NCBI GenBank assembly: GCA_020632875.1
Contig: JACKET010000002.1
Span: 310,001-374,000 of the forward strand
Direction: 5' to 3'
Source: Alphaproteobacteria bacterium
GTDB lineage: Bacteria; Myxococcota_A; UBA796; GCA-2862545
DNA: 64,000 nt
Shown here: piece after piece, positions 53,192 through 63,871 of the stretch
Position numbering within the stretch: the stretch's first letter is position 1
How the letters are laid out: each line of letters starts with the position of its first letter
The notes under the pieces: model-generated
Databases searched by the model: none
What the model was told of the DNA's origin: nothing
The model's input: the letters and a program-made list of their open reading frames with translations, nothing else
Translations under genes and position numbers: made by a program

Positions 53192-53599
53192 ATGCTGGCA
53201 GCGCTGTTCGCACTGGTCGTCGCGACGCCCGCCCAGGCGCAGGACGAGGGCATCCCGGTCACCGTCGAGGTGCTGAACTCGCGCAGCGGCGAGGTCGTCC
53301 CGACGGCAGTGGTGCGCCACCCCGACGAGGCCGAGCGTCACCGCGTGAACACCGAGACGGGCCGCTGGACCGAGAAGGTGCTCTACATGAAAGACGGCTC
53401 CGAGCTGCTGTTCGAGAAAGACCTCATCCTGCGGTTCGAGGTCTCGGCGCCCGGGTTCGTCAACGAGACCGTCACGTACCAGGTCCGCAAGCGGAAGAAC
53501 GTCATCCAGGTCTACCTGCAGGAGATGAAGTTCGACGGCGAAGAAGACGCCGACGCGCCGACCCTCGACTTCATCCGCGACCGCCCGCTCGACAAGTAG
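53192..53599 (+). CDS. Small periplasmic protein with a carboxypeptidase-regulatory/CNA-B-like beta domain
   Basis: 135 residues. Signal peptide MLAALFALVVATPAQA. The mature part contains VTVEVLNSRSGEVVPTAVVRHP and a second strand set ending VIQVYLQEMKFDG, a layout like the prealbumin-like domains that follow signal peptides in secreted proteins. Strong AGGCGAGGAGG Shine-Dalgarno upstream of ATG 53192. Its stop TAG is directly followed, in the same frame, by the phosphoesterase coding region. Confidence 0.65.
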   Translation: MLAALFALVVATPAQAQDEGIPVTVEVLNSRSGEVVPTAVVRHPDEAERHRVNTETGRWTEKVLYMKDGSELLFEKDLILRFEVSAPGFVNETVTYQVRKRKNVIQVYLQEMKFDGEEDADAPTLDFIRDRPLDK

Positions 53600-53602
53600 C
53601 TG

Positions 53603-54454
53603 CTGCGCCTCGCGGTCATCGGCGACGTCCACGGGCACTGGTCGCCTGCGGACGGCGCCTGGCTCGACGCGTCGGAATTCGACGCGGTGCTCGTGGTGGG
53701 CGATCTGGCGGGGCTGCGCTTCGCCCCGACGCTGCGGATCGCCGCGGCCATCGGGCGGGCGCGGGCCATCGCGATCGCGGGGAACCACGACGGGCCGAAC
53801 CCGGCGCAGCTGCTCGCCGAGGTGGCCGGGCAGCCGGGCGTCGCGGACCGCTTCACCCGCAGCCTGATCACCCGGTACGACGCGTTCGCCGCGGCCGTGA
53901 CGGGCGGAGGGGCGGTGCTTGGCGGGTACGACTGCCACAACGTGGGGCCCCCGGACGACCGGGTGTCGGTCGTGGTGGGCAGGCCGCTGAGCCTCGGCGG
54001 GCCGCGGCTCACGTTCGCGGGCTTCCTGGCCGCGCGCTTCGGCATCGCGTCGATGCAGCAGTCCGCACAGCGCCTCTGTGACGCCGTGGATGCGGCGGAG
54101 GCGGAGCGGATCGTGTTCCTCGCGCACAACGGCCCGACGGGGCTGGGCGCTTCGCGGTCCGACATCTGGGGGTGCGACTTCCGCGCCGCGGAGGGGGACT
54201 GGGGCGATCCGGACCTCGAGGTGGCGGTGCGCCACGCCCAGCGCTCCGGACGTCGCGTGCTGGCCGTGGTCGCGGGCCACATGCACCGCGCCCTGCGCGG
54301 CGGAGGCGAGCGGATCGCGAGGGTCGAGCGCGACGGCGTGGTGTACGTGAATGCGGCGCAGGTCCCGCGCATCACCCGATCCGGGAGGCACCACGTGAGG
54401 CTCGAGATCGACGGCGACGCCGTTCAGGCCACCGACGTGTGGGTGCCCGCGTGA
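53603..54454 (+). CDS. Calcineurin-like metallophosphoesterase with apparent CTG start
   Basis: 283 residues if started at CTG 53603. Motifs: GDVHGHW near residue 8, VVGDLAGL, GNHDG, AHNGPTGLG and GHMHR, so the full metal centre is present. The first motif lies only eight codons after the TAG stop of the previous gene, and no ATG, GTG or TTG precedes it in this frame; only CTG CTG is available. An ATG-like shorter start would delete the essential GDxH motif. The gene overlaps the next one by GTGA. Substrate unknown; YfcE/ApaH-like cyclic or phosphodiester substrate possible. Confidence 0.7.
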   Translation: MRLAVIGDVHGHWSPADGAWLDASEFDAVLVVGDLAGLRFAPTLRIAAAIGRARAIAIAGNHDGPNPAQLLAEVAGQPGVADRFTRSLITRYDAFAAAVTGGGAVLGGYDCHNVGPPDDRVSVVVGRPLSLGGPRLTFAGFLAARFGIASMQQSAQRLCDAVDAAEAERIVFLAHNGPTGLGASRSDIWGCDFRAAEGDWGDPDLEVAVRHAQRSGRRVLAVVAGHMHRALRGGGERIARVERDGVVYVNAAQVPRITRSGRHHVRLEIDGDAVQATDVWVPA

Positions 54455-55629
54455 GCCGCTGGCGCGCCGGGCTGCTCGCGGTGATCCTGGCCGTCACGCT
54501 CGGCGGGTACGGCTGGATGTTCGCCGTGGCCGACGCGGGGGTGCGACAGAGCCTGGCGCTGCTGTCGGCCGTCTTCACGGCGCTCGTGATCGCGGTGTTC
54601 TGGCACTACCGCCACCGCCTGACCGCCCGCCTCGTCACGGCGAATCTCGCGCTCGGCACCGTCGTCCACCTCGCATTCGCGGGGCTCATCGTGGGCGCCG
54701 ACCGCCTGTGGGAGCTCGGCCTGCTGCCCGCGCTCGAGCGCAACTGGCTGCACTTCCTGATCGGCGTGCTCGCGGTCGCCGGGTCGTTCGTCACGTGGAC
54801 GCGCGCGCGGGGCGGCCAGGAGCCCGCCGTGGTCGCGGTCTCGCGCGATGGCGCCCCGCCCGAGCCCGCTCCGCCGGCCACGCCGGAGACCGTGCAGCCG
54901 CCGGACTGGGCGCGCGTGTCCGAAGCGCTCGCCGGCGACCCGGTCCGCCTGAAGCAGCTCCGGGCGCTGGAGCGCATCGCGCACGTCCTCGGGGAGCCGG
55001 GCAACGCGGCGAGCCGGGCGGCGGAGGCCCGGCGCATCGTCCACCAGGAGGTCATGCGCCTGCAGACCGACGCGGCCGCCGTGGCGAACGCGAACGACGA
55101 GGAGGACGTGCTGAGCCAGGCCGCCTCCCTGCTCGAGTGGGGCGCGCAGAAGCTGCCCGAGCTCGCCGAGCTCGACGTGTCCGACCTGCTGATGGCCAAG
55201 GCGATCGCCGACATCCGCGCGCTCGCCGCGTCGGTCGAGCACGTGTTCGTCGACCATCGTCAGCTCCTCGCCATCCACCCGATCGACCGGGCCACCGCTG
55301 ACGACAAGTGCAACCAGCGCGCCGACGCCGCGCGCGACGCCCTCCCGCTGCTCGAGGCCAACGGCATGCGCCTGTCCGAAGAGCTGATCGCGGCGCACGA
55401 GGCGCTCGCGGCGTTCAAGTCGGTCACGGGCTTCCAGGTCGTCCAGCTCGACGCCGAGCGGTACGTCACCTTCGAGGGCAACGGGCGGAGAGAGGCCCTG
55501 AAGCGCGCGTTCCCCGAGCGGGGCGTCCAGGTCGAGGTGCGGCTCTACCGGTTCGCCGATCCCGACACGCAGGCGTCGATCGTCCGGCGCGTGGAGCGCG
55601 TCCGCCGGTGGAAAGCGGTCGAGGACTGA
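54451..55629 (+). CDS. Four-helix membrane protein with long cytoplasmic coiled-coil region
   Basis: 392 residues. About four hydrophobic segments occupy residues 7-110; the rest is a charged helical domain (about 150-392) with low Gly/Pro content and heptad-like Leu/Ala spacing. No known domain is recognised. It is translated from a GTG overlapping the phosphoesterase stop, and probably works with that enzyme at the membrane (inference). Confidence 0.55.
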   Translation: MSRWRAGLLAVILAVTLGGYGWMFAVADAGVRQSLALLSAVFTALVIAVFWHYRHRLTARLVTANLALGTVVHLAFAGLIVGADRLWELGLLPALERNWLHFLIGVLAVAGSFVTWTRARGGQEPAVVAVSRDGAPPEPAPPATPETVQPPDWARVSEALAGDPVRLKQLRALERIAHVLGEPGNAASRAAEARRIVHQEVMRLQTDAAAVANANDEEDVLSQAASLLEWGAQKLPELAELDVSDLLMAKAIADIRALAASVEHVFVDHRQLLAIHPIDRATADDKCNQRADAARDALPLLEANGMRLSEELIAAHEALAAFKSVTGFQVVQLDAERYVTFEGNGRREALKRAFPERGVQVEVRLYRFADPDTQASIVRRVERVRRWKAVED

Positions 55630-55708
55630 GCCAAGCTGAATGCGGGTGGCGGTGGTTCGTCCAACTCCGCGCTCGCCGCTGTGGCGTCCCACCCGAACCG
55701 GAGGTCCC

Positions 55709-56497
55709 ATGCGGCCGATTCCTGCTTCCCTGGTCGTCTTCGGGCTCTTCGCGTGCCGCGAGCCCCAGCTCCAGCCCATCGGCGAGGCCGTGGGCACCAG
55801 CGTCGCGGTGGGCTGGGCAGCGGCGGTCGCGGCGCGCGCCGACCAGCCCGATTCCCCCGCGTGCGTGAGCCGTTCCGAGACCTGTGGCGCCGATCCGTGC
55901 GTGGGGACGGTGGTGATCGACCTCGGCGACCCGGAGTGCGCGTTCCCGCTGGGTGATTCGACGACCGGCCGCATCGAGGCCGCGGGCACGTGGACCGGCG
56001 ACACCGTGCTGCTCGCGCTGCGGTTCCAGGACATGGACGTCGATGGCGGGTCGCTCTACTCGCCCGGCGTGAGCGCCGTGACCGCGACGATGGACCTCGA
56101 GGACGGCACGGTGAGCGTCGCGTACGCCGACCAGGACGTCGACGGCATCCAGACGGGCGACATCGAGGTGGGGCAGGCCGGATGGCGCATCGAAGCCGAC
56201 CTCTCGGCGGGGCCGGCCGCTTCGGTGCTGACGATCGACGGGGGCGGCCAGCGCGCCGACGGCGATGCGAACGTGGTGCAGCTCGCGAGCGTCCGCACGG
56301 TGATGGACGGCAGCTGCAAGCTGAACCCGATCGATGGGTTCGCGACGATGGAGCGCGCGAACGGCGAGGCCGACGTGGCGATCACGGGGGTGACGTTCCA
56401 GGACACCTGCGACGGCGAGGTGAAGCTGGAGGCGAGCCTGGGGTTGGACATCGCGAACAGCCAGAAGTCGTTCCCCATCGCGCTCTGGATCCCGTAG
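55709..56497 (+). CDS. Secreted lipoprotein of unknown function
   Basis: 262 residues. Lipobox VVFGLFAC; ATG 55709 is preceded by GGAGGT. The mature protein has two Cys pairs (SETCGADPC, then a distant pair), and many Asp/Gly/Thr-rich beta strands (DVDGGSLYSPGVSAVTATMDLEDG). I see no catalytic motif. It is the last gene before a repeat-rich intergenic region. Confidence 0.6.
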   Translation: MRPIPASLVVFGLFACREPQLQPIGEAVGTSVAVGWAAAVAARADQPDSPACVSRSETCGADPCVGTVVIDLGDPECAFPLGDSTTGRIEAAGTWTGDTVLLALRFQDMDVDGGSLYSPGVSAVTATMDLEDGTVSVAYADQDVDGIQTGDIEVGQAGWRIEADLSAGPAASVLTIDGGGQRADGDANVVQLASVRTVMDGSCKLNPIDGFATMERANGEADVAITGVTFQDTCDGEVKLEASLGLDIANSQKSFPIALWIP

Positions 56498-56523
56498 TCC
56501 CCGCAAACCCGACCCCAACCACC

Positions 56524-56550
56524 CGTGCGCGTGCGCGTGCGCGTGCGCGT
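56524..56550. repeat. Alternating GTGCGC repeat (potential Z-DNA)
   Basis: (GTGCGC)4 of alternating purine-pyrimidine. It lies between the stop of the lipoprotein gene and the dispersed repeat. Such tracts can adopt left-handed DNA under supercoiling; no function is shown here. Confidence 0.65.
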
Positions 56551-56608
56551 CTCCCGACGGGTCGGCTAGAGCTTTCCACTTGGGGAAGCAGTCGCCACTT
56601 CGGAAGTC

Positions 56609-56895
56609 GGCACGGGCTTCGGTCGGACGGGATCCAGCTTCGAGCGTCCCGAGGCATCACGCAGATGACGCAGAAGAACGCGGATGACGCAGAAACGAGG
56701 CCGTCGCGGGCCGAGCATCCTCGTTTCCCCGGGTGCCGTTCAGAGGGATTGGACCGCCAAGTTCCGCCCGCAGTGCCTGGGCTCTCGAGGGACGTCTCGG
56801 TGTTCGGGTCAGCGAGGGCCTCGCCGCGGATCGGAATCGGGATTCACCAGAGCAGGCGGGCGTTTCGGGCTGCTCGGTGATCGGACCGAACGTGG
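56609..56895 (+). repeat. Dispersed repeat, copy 2
   Basis: Blocks CATCACGCAGATGACGCAG (56655-56673), ATGACGCAGAAACGAGGCCG, GTCTCGGTGTTCGGGTC, GGAATCGGGATTCACCAGAG and CAGGCGGGCGTTTCGGG occur in the same order as in copy 1 (18935-18555, minus). No 9-bp array is present here. No coding function supported. Confidence 0.8.
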
Positions 56896-57022
56896 ATCCG
56901 CATCCAGTGCTCGGCGCCGTGCGATTCCAACCGAGGGTGGGTCGGTTTCATGTGGCCGTGGCTGCCGGGTCGCTCGGCAGGCGCACGCGCAGGCGCACGG
57001 GAGGGAGCGTGGCGGATCTCGG

Positions 57023-57334
57023 CTACTTCGTGGAGGAGTGGACCCATGCGACGTACCGCGCATCGGAGCGCGCTTCGTCCACGTCGAGCACCAGGATCTC
57101 GGGCGTCGTGTACGAGTGGAGCGCGCGGATTCGGTCGGAGAGCGCGGCGACCTTCGCGTCGGGGGTCTTGATGAGCAGCGTGTGCTCGGCGTCTTCGTGG
57201 ACCGCGCCCTCCCACGTGTAGAACGACGTGACGCCGGGCAGCACGTTCACACACGCGGCGAGCCGCTCTTCGACGAGGGTGCGCGCGAGCCCGTGGGACT
57301 CGGCGGGCGTGCAGTTGCAGAGGACGACGACCAT
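57023..57334 (-). CDS. cutA: CutA divalent cation tolerance protein
   Basis: 103 residues. VLCNCTPAESHGLARTLVEERLAACVNVLPGV is the opening helix/strand of the CutA family (xxCPDxxxAxxIAxxLVEExLAACVNI), followed by SFYTWEGAVHED, and TPEILVLDVDEA near the C terminus. CutA forms trimers of the PII-like fold and affects tolerance to Cu and other ions. It lies downstream of the glycosyltransferase gene on the same strand, separated by 11 bases. Confidence 0.85.
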   Translation of the reverse strand: MVVVLCNCTPAESHGLARTLVEERLAACVNVLPGVTSFYTWEGAVHEDAEHTLLIKTPDAKVAALSDRIRALHSYTTPEILVLDVDEARSDARYVAWVHSSTK

Positions 57335-57345
57335 GGAGGCTCCGC

Positions 57346-58830
57346 TCAGGGCATGGGGAACAGCGCGGCCACGTCCTCGCCGTCGGGGACGAAGTCGGTG
57401 AGCCGCTTCTCGGGGGTGTGGAGGACGAGCTCGCCGGCGTCCGTGCCGCGGCCCGGCGCGACGAAGCGCACGTTGACGCCGTCTGGCGCGGCCTGGATGC
57501 GCGCCCAGGGAACGTCGAAGTCGATGGTGTACGTGAGCACGTGGGTGACGCCGCGCTCCCGCGCGACGGCGGGCATGCCGCGGGCCTCGAGGTCGGCGGC
57601 GAACCCGTAGTCCTGGGTGAGCCCGTCGGCGCCGATGACCGGCAGCCCCGAGAACCACGCGATGCGTCCGGGCGCGTCGACCGTCAGGATCACGGCGTCG
57701 GGGTGGGCTTCGGCGAGCCACAGGGCCATCCGGACCGTGGGGTCGGGGGTGGCGATCAGCACGCTGCGCACGGCCTTCAGGCTGCCGGCCGTCGCGAGCC
57801 CGCCGATGATGCAGCCGGCGAACAGGGGCCGCGCCGTGGCCGAGAGGCTGGGCAGGAGCGTGAAGTACATCGCGAGCAGCTCGCCCAGCAGCAGGCCGGA
57901 CGCGAGCGTGCCGGTGATCCAGTAGTACGCGACGAACGTGGACCACCGGGGGGCCGTGAAGAGCACGACGTACAGGGCGTGCGCGACCGCACCCAGCGAG
58001 AGGGCCCCGAGCAGGCGGCGCTTCCGGGGGTCCGTCGCGCGGAGCGCCACCACGAGGCCCGCCAGCGACCCCAGTGCCGTCGCGACCCCGATCCACCCGA
58101 GCTTCTCGAGCGGGTCGGAGAAGTCCGGCACCGGGAACACGGATTTGATGGCACCGCTCACGGGCACGAGGTGGCCGGTCGTCGCGAAGGTCCACCCGAG
58201 CCACGGGAGGGCCGTGATCGCCGTGCCGGCGGCGAGGACGGCGGCGCGGCGCACGTCCGGGAGCGTGAACAGCCCCACGGCGACGACGAAGAACAGGGTG
58301 TCGAGGCGGGCCAGGAACAACAGACCGAGCAGCACGCCCGTGCGCCAGGGCCGGTCGCCGCGGACCCACGACCACAGCACGGTCACGTGGAGCGCGCTCG
58401 TCAGCATCCCCTCCGAGACCCAGCCCTTGTCGGTGAGCTGGGTGAGCACGACCGCCGTTGCGACGAAGCTGGGGTACGCGAAGCCCTCGCGCGCGGCGAT
58501 GCGGGGCAACAGCGCGACCGTCCACGCGGCGAGGGCCACCTGCACGACGAGGGTGAGGTACAGCATCGCGTCGCGTCCGCCGCCCGTGAGACCCGCGATG
58601 CTCGTGACGAAGCCCATCCACAGCGGGTGGTAGCCGTTGGTCGGGGTCGTGCCGTCGAACGTGGAGCCAGCGCCGGACGCGATGTTCCGCCCGATCTGCA
58701 GGTAGAACCAGGCGTCGTCCACCATGAACAGGCCTGGGTTCGCGAGCACGGCCACGACCGACACGGCGGCGACGCTCCCGACGAGGGGAAGCGTCCATGC
58801 GGCGGCCTTCGGAGCTTCTGGGTGGGACAT
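57346..58830 (-). CDS. Polytopic membrane protein, glycosyltransferase-like (GT39/ArnT-type fold)
   Basis: 494 residues, about 9-10 hydrophobic helices. The first outer loop carries an acidic segment, MVDDAWFYLQIGRNIASG, and TNGYHPLWMG, as in GT-C-type glycosyltransferases and relatives that bind polyprenyl sugar donors. The C-terminal half (about 350-494) is a soluble domain. ATG 58830 is the start; a divergent hinT gene begins 55 bases away. The substrate is unknown. Confidence 0.6.
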   Translation of the reverse strand: MSHPEAPKAAAWTLPLVGSVAAVSVVAVLANPGLFMVDDAWFYLQIGRNIASGAGSTFDGTTPTNGYHPLWMGFVTSIAGLTGGGRDAMLYLTLVVQVALAAWTVALLPRIAAREGFAYPSFVATAVVLTQLTDKGWVSEGMLTSALHVTVLWSWVRGDRPWRTGVLLGLLFLARLDTLFFVVAVGLFTLPDVRRAAVLAAGTAITALPWLGWTFATTGHLVPVSGAIKSVFPVPDFSDPLEKLGWIGVATALGSLAGLVVALRATDPRKRRLLGALSLGAVAHALYVVLFTAPRWSTFVAYYWITGTLASGLLLGELLAMYFTLLPSLSATARPLFAGCIIGGLATAGSLKAVRSVLIATPDPTVRMALWLAEAHPDAVILTVDAPGRIAWFSGLPVIGADGLTQDYGFAADLEARGMPAVARERGVTHVLTYTIDFDVPWARIQAAPDGVNVRFVAPGRGTDAGELVLHTPEKRLTDFVPDGEDVAALFPMP

Positions 58831-58884
58831 GGGGGCCGTGGGCGATACGAGCGGACGGCCATTGTAGAGCCGATCGGAGGAGCG

Positions 58885-59223
58885 ATGACCATCTTCGCGC
58901 GCATCATCGACAAGGAGATCCCGGCCGACATCGTGTACGAGGACGACCGGTGTCTCGCCTTCCGCGACGTCAACCCCGTCGCGCCGACGCACGTGCTCGT
59001 CATCCCGAAGAAGCCCATCGTGGGCCTCGGGACCGCGGACGCCGACGACGCCGCGCTCCTCGGGCACCTGATGTGGGTGGCCGCGGAGGTCGCCCGCAGC
59101 GAGGGCATCGCGGCAGGGGGCTACCGGGTGGTCACGAACTTCGGCGCGAACGGCGGCCAGAGCGTCGATCACCTCCACCTGCACGTGCTCGGCGGGCGCG
59201 CGATGCGCTGGCCGCCCGGGTAG
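58885..59223 (+). CDS. hinT: HinT-type histidine triad protein
   Basis: 112 residues. It has the full HINT pattern: FARIIDKEIPADIVYEDDRCLAFRDVNPVAPTHVLVIPK, then VTNFGANGGQSVDHLHLHVLGGR, with the triad HLHLH at 96-100. HinT hydrolyses adenosine phosphoramidates and lysyl-AMP. GGAGG lies just upstream of ATG 58885. This is a standard-length member, unlike the longer HIT protein at 761-1195. Confidence 0.95.
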   Translation: MTIFARIIDKEIPADIVYEDDRCLAFRDVNPVAPTHVLVIPKKPIVGLGTADADDAALLGHLMWVAAEVARSEGIAAGGYRVVTNFGANGGQSVDHLHLHVLGGRAMRWPPG

Positions 59224-59272
59224 GCCCCCCCCGCGCATTGTTGTTACACCGCCCCTGAACCAGGGAGGATGG

Positions 59273-59617
59273 ATGGCCACGTTCGAGATGACGACACACC
59301 CGCTCGCTTTCGCCCACATGGAGGGCGGCGTGAAGACGGTGTTCGTGATGCCTTTCTCGAACGAGCTCTCCGTGGCCTCCTCGGGCGACCGCATCGAGTT
59401 CGACGACCTCGGGTCGATCACCATCGGGATGATCAAGCGCTACGGCGACCTCGAGACGCTGGTCGAGACCGAGGGGTTCGCGAACGTCGTGCCCGAGGCC
59501 GACGACTCCGCGCACGCGTGCGAGCTGCTCCGCACGTCGCCCGGTTGGAACGGCAGCGCCGAGCGGCGGGATGGGGTGCTGGCGTTTCGCGTGCGGTGGG
59601 CGAAGCGCAAGAGCTGA
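59273..59617 (+). CDS. ASCH-domain-like small protein
   Basis: 114 residues, no signal. HMEGGVKTVFVMPFSNELSVASSGDRIEFDDLGSITIGMIKRYGDLETLVETEGFANVVPEA resembles an ASCH domain (conserved GDxIxF, then Y..L..LLxxEG). ASCH proteins are thought to bind RNA or modified bases, some deaminate or cleave N4-acetylcytidine. The identity is tentative. Shine-Dalgarno AGGGAGG is well placed before ATG 59273. It follows hinT by 49 bases. Confidence 0.55.
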   Translation: MATFEMTTHPLAFAHMEGGVKTVFVMPFSNELSVASSGDRIEFDDLGSITIGMIKRYGDLETLVETEGFANVVPEADDSAHACELLRTSPGWNGSAERRDGVLAFRVRWAKRKS

Positions 59618-59684
59618 GATGCGGACCGTTCGGGCGGCCCACCTCTCCACACCTCGGGCGTACGGACCTCCCCGGGCGCCTCTG

Positions 59685-60020
59685 CATCACGCAGATGACG
59701 CAGAAGGACGCAGATGACGCAGAAACCAGGCCGTCACGGGTCGAGCGTCTTCGCGTCCCCGGAGCGCCGAGTGGGCCTTCTTGCGGACCGGATCCGGGAC
59801 TCACCAGAGCAGGCCCGCATCTTGCTCCGTTGAGCGGACCCGCCAACGGTCGCCCCGTCCACCGCGGAGTTTCGGGGAGAGGCATCGTCCGGCCCGGCCA
59901 GCAGAACGGGAGCCGCGTTCCGGTCGAAGTCCCTCGGAATACGGGGGCGGGACTCCGCAAGGGCCCGTCGATCCGGTTCTTTCTGCGTCATCTGCGGCCA
60001 TCTGCGTCATCTGCGTGATG
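59685..60020. repeat. Dispersed repeat, copy 3, with terminal inverted repeats
   Basis: GCATCACGCAGATGACGCAG near 59684 reappears inverted as CTGCGTCATCTGCGTGATGC ending near 60021, so the ~335-bp segment is flanked by matching inverted arms of about 45 bases. The left part also shares GCGGACCGG and GGGACTCACCAGAGCAGG with copies 1 and 2. It lies between the ASCH-like gene and the HD gene and holds no supported gene. Confidence 0.75.
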
Positions 60021-60043
60021 CGGATCCCGCTGGCGCTGGAGGG

Positions 60044-60082
60044 GGCTCCGGGCTCCGGGCTCCAGGCTCCGGGCTCCAGGCT
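60044..60082 (-). repeat. GGAGCC(T/C) hexamer repeat at the HD gene stop
   Basis: Read on the minus strand, TAG at 60083-60081 is followed at once by CCTGGAGCCCGGAGCCTGGA and two more units, the same sequence that follows the cyclase gene stop at 29.1 kb. Shared placement after stop codons suggests a termination or mobile-linked role. Confidence 0.7.
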
Positions 60083-60566
60083 AGTCGAGCAGGGCGCGTA
60101 GCTCCGGATCCGTGATGCCCGCGAGCGCGGAGGCTCGGAACTCTGCCAGATCGAGGCCCTGCTTCGCGTAGATCGCCGCCTGCAGACCCATGTCGAGGCG
60201 GTCGAGCTGCTTCACGAAGCGGGCTTCGGGGTCGGCCTGGCTCTCGTAGTCCTGCCAGGCGGCGAGCAGGTCGGGACGACCGATGCGCGCGCAGAAGGCC
60301 GTCATCGCTGCCTCTTCGCGGGCGTGCTTGTCGGAGACCCCGTCGTGCGGGGTGAGATCGCCCACCCACGCCTCGGCGAGGTCGTGCAGCACGGCGTAGA
60401 GCAGGGCGCGGTCGCGGTCGAGGCCCTCCGGGAGCAGCAGGACCACGAGCAGCGCGATGCCCCAGCTGTGCGCGGCGACGGACTCGGCGCCCTCGACTCC
60501 GACGCGCACCCAGCCGGCCCGGTCGACCGCCTTGAGCGCGAAGGCCTCGAGCAGCGCGTCCCTCAC
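60081..60566 (-). CDS. HD-domain hydrolase (5'-deoxynucleotidase-like)
   Basis: 161 residues. His33 (AAHSWG), His61-Asp62 (HDLAEAWVGD) and a late Asp (KQLDRLDMG) form the HD metal-binding set, in the context of YfbR-type 5'-nucleotidases (EHSWHMA...HDLAEA). It likely dephosphorylates deoxynucleoside monophosphates or a related phosphoester. The gene follows the acyltransferase-like gene by a single base. Confidence 0.8.
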   Translation of the reverse strand: MRDALLEAFALKAVDRAGWVRVGVEGAESVAAHSWGIALLVVLLLPEGLDRDRALLYAVLHDLAEAWVGDLTPHDGVSDKHAREEAAMTAFCARIGRPDLLAAWQDYESQADPEARFVKQLDRLDMGLQAAIYAKQGLDLAEFRASALAGITDPELRALLD

Positions 60567-60567
60567 G

Positions 60568-61604
60568 TCACACCAGCTGCTTGCGCTGCTGGGTCACGCC
60601 GAACGAGAGGAGCGCCGGCGCGTCGGACGCCTGGAGCGCGTCGAAGTCCGCGCGGCTCTGCACGCCCTGCCAGCCGAATTCGACGAGGATGCGGGCGAGC
60701 GGGCCGCCCAGCGCGTTGCCGGGGCCGAGCGCGATGACGACATCGGGTGCGGTGTGCTCGAGCGCCGTGTGGACGGCCGTGGTGAAGTCGAACATCGCGA
60801 CCACCTGGTGGCCGAGCGTGTAGTCGCGGAGGCCCGTGGGGTCGGCCCAGCGCGGGCGGAAGACCCAGCCACGGCCGTCGACCAGCGGCACGTCCGGCGC
60901 GCGGAATCCGAGCCCTCCGACATCGCGGAACGCGGCCTCCGAGGTGCCCGCCATCAACGACGTGTGGAAGGCGGAGTGCAGGGGGAGCTGGACCGGGAAC
61001 GTCCGGTCGCCGCGGACATCCGGCGGCAGGGCCTCCATCAGCGCCTTCACGCCGGCCCGATCGGCGCCCAGCACCGCGAAGCCCCCGAGCTCGATGGACC
61101 ACTCGGCGACGTGCCCCGCGTCGCGCACGTCCTGCAGGGCCTTCTCGACGACGGCGCGGCGGGCCGGGTCGGTCCGCCAGTCCGCGTCGGTCATGGGGTA
61201 CAGGATCTGGCCGCCGATGACGTTGCCCGCCTGGTACTGGCCCATGGTCTCGACCAGCGCGATGGCGTCGTCGAGCGACAGGGCGCCGCTGGCGGCGAGC
61301 GCCGTGTAGAAGCCCATGCTGTTGCCGGTGACACCGACCACCTCGTACGCGGTGCGGTCGAGGTCGGCGAGGTCGGCCAGGCCGCACGCGAACGTCAGCA
61401 GGCTCGCGTTCTCGCCGGCGACGTGCAGGGTGGTGCGGTAGGCCTCGGCGGCGTCGAGCTCGCTGATGGTCGGGCGGCCGGCGGCGGCGCGAAACGCGTC
61501 GCAGCGCTCGACCACGGCGCGGGCCGCCTCGGAGCGGTCGACGAGCTGCCCGAGCGCCGCGCGGTCGTAGCTGCCGCGGCCCGGGCACACGATGAGCGCG
61601 CGTC

Positions 61605-61608
<4 letters not shown>
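60568..61608 (-). CDS. Malonyl-CoA:ACP transacylase-like protein
   Basis: 346 residues. It has the FabD/MCAT catalytic pattern: GNSMGF with nucleophile Ser97, and HSAFHTSLM with the catalytic His near 214. It starts RALIVCPGRGSY, which diverges from the FabD consensus (FPGQGSQ). Its ATG overlaps the stop of the E1 fusion by ATGA. This coupling to a 2-oxoacid dehydrogenase suggests that acyl groups made by that complex are moved to an acyl carrier; inference only. Confidence 0.75.
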
Positions 61609-63809
<2,201 letters not shown>

Positions 63810-63871
63810 TGGGGCCCTCGTGGTTGGGAGCCCCGTCTATTCCGACGGGCACCGCGCTGCGAGCGCTGGCT

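Noticed and set aside
49234..53262. 1342-residue minus-strand ORF with Val-Gly-Ile-Arg repeats
   Set aside because: Mirror reading of the Asp-rich linkers and of the SLC13 gene; composition is typical of antisense in GC-rich DNA.
53597..53599. TAG read as an amino acid
   Set aside because: A CTG start coupled to the stop is simpler; no evidence of TAG recoding elsewhere in the window. Left open as an alternative.
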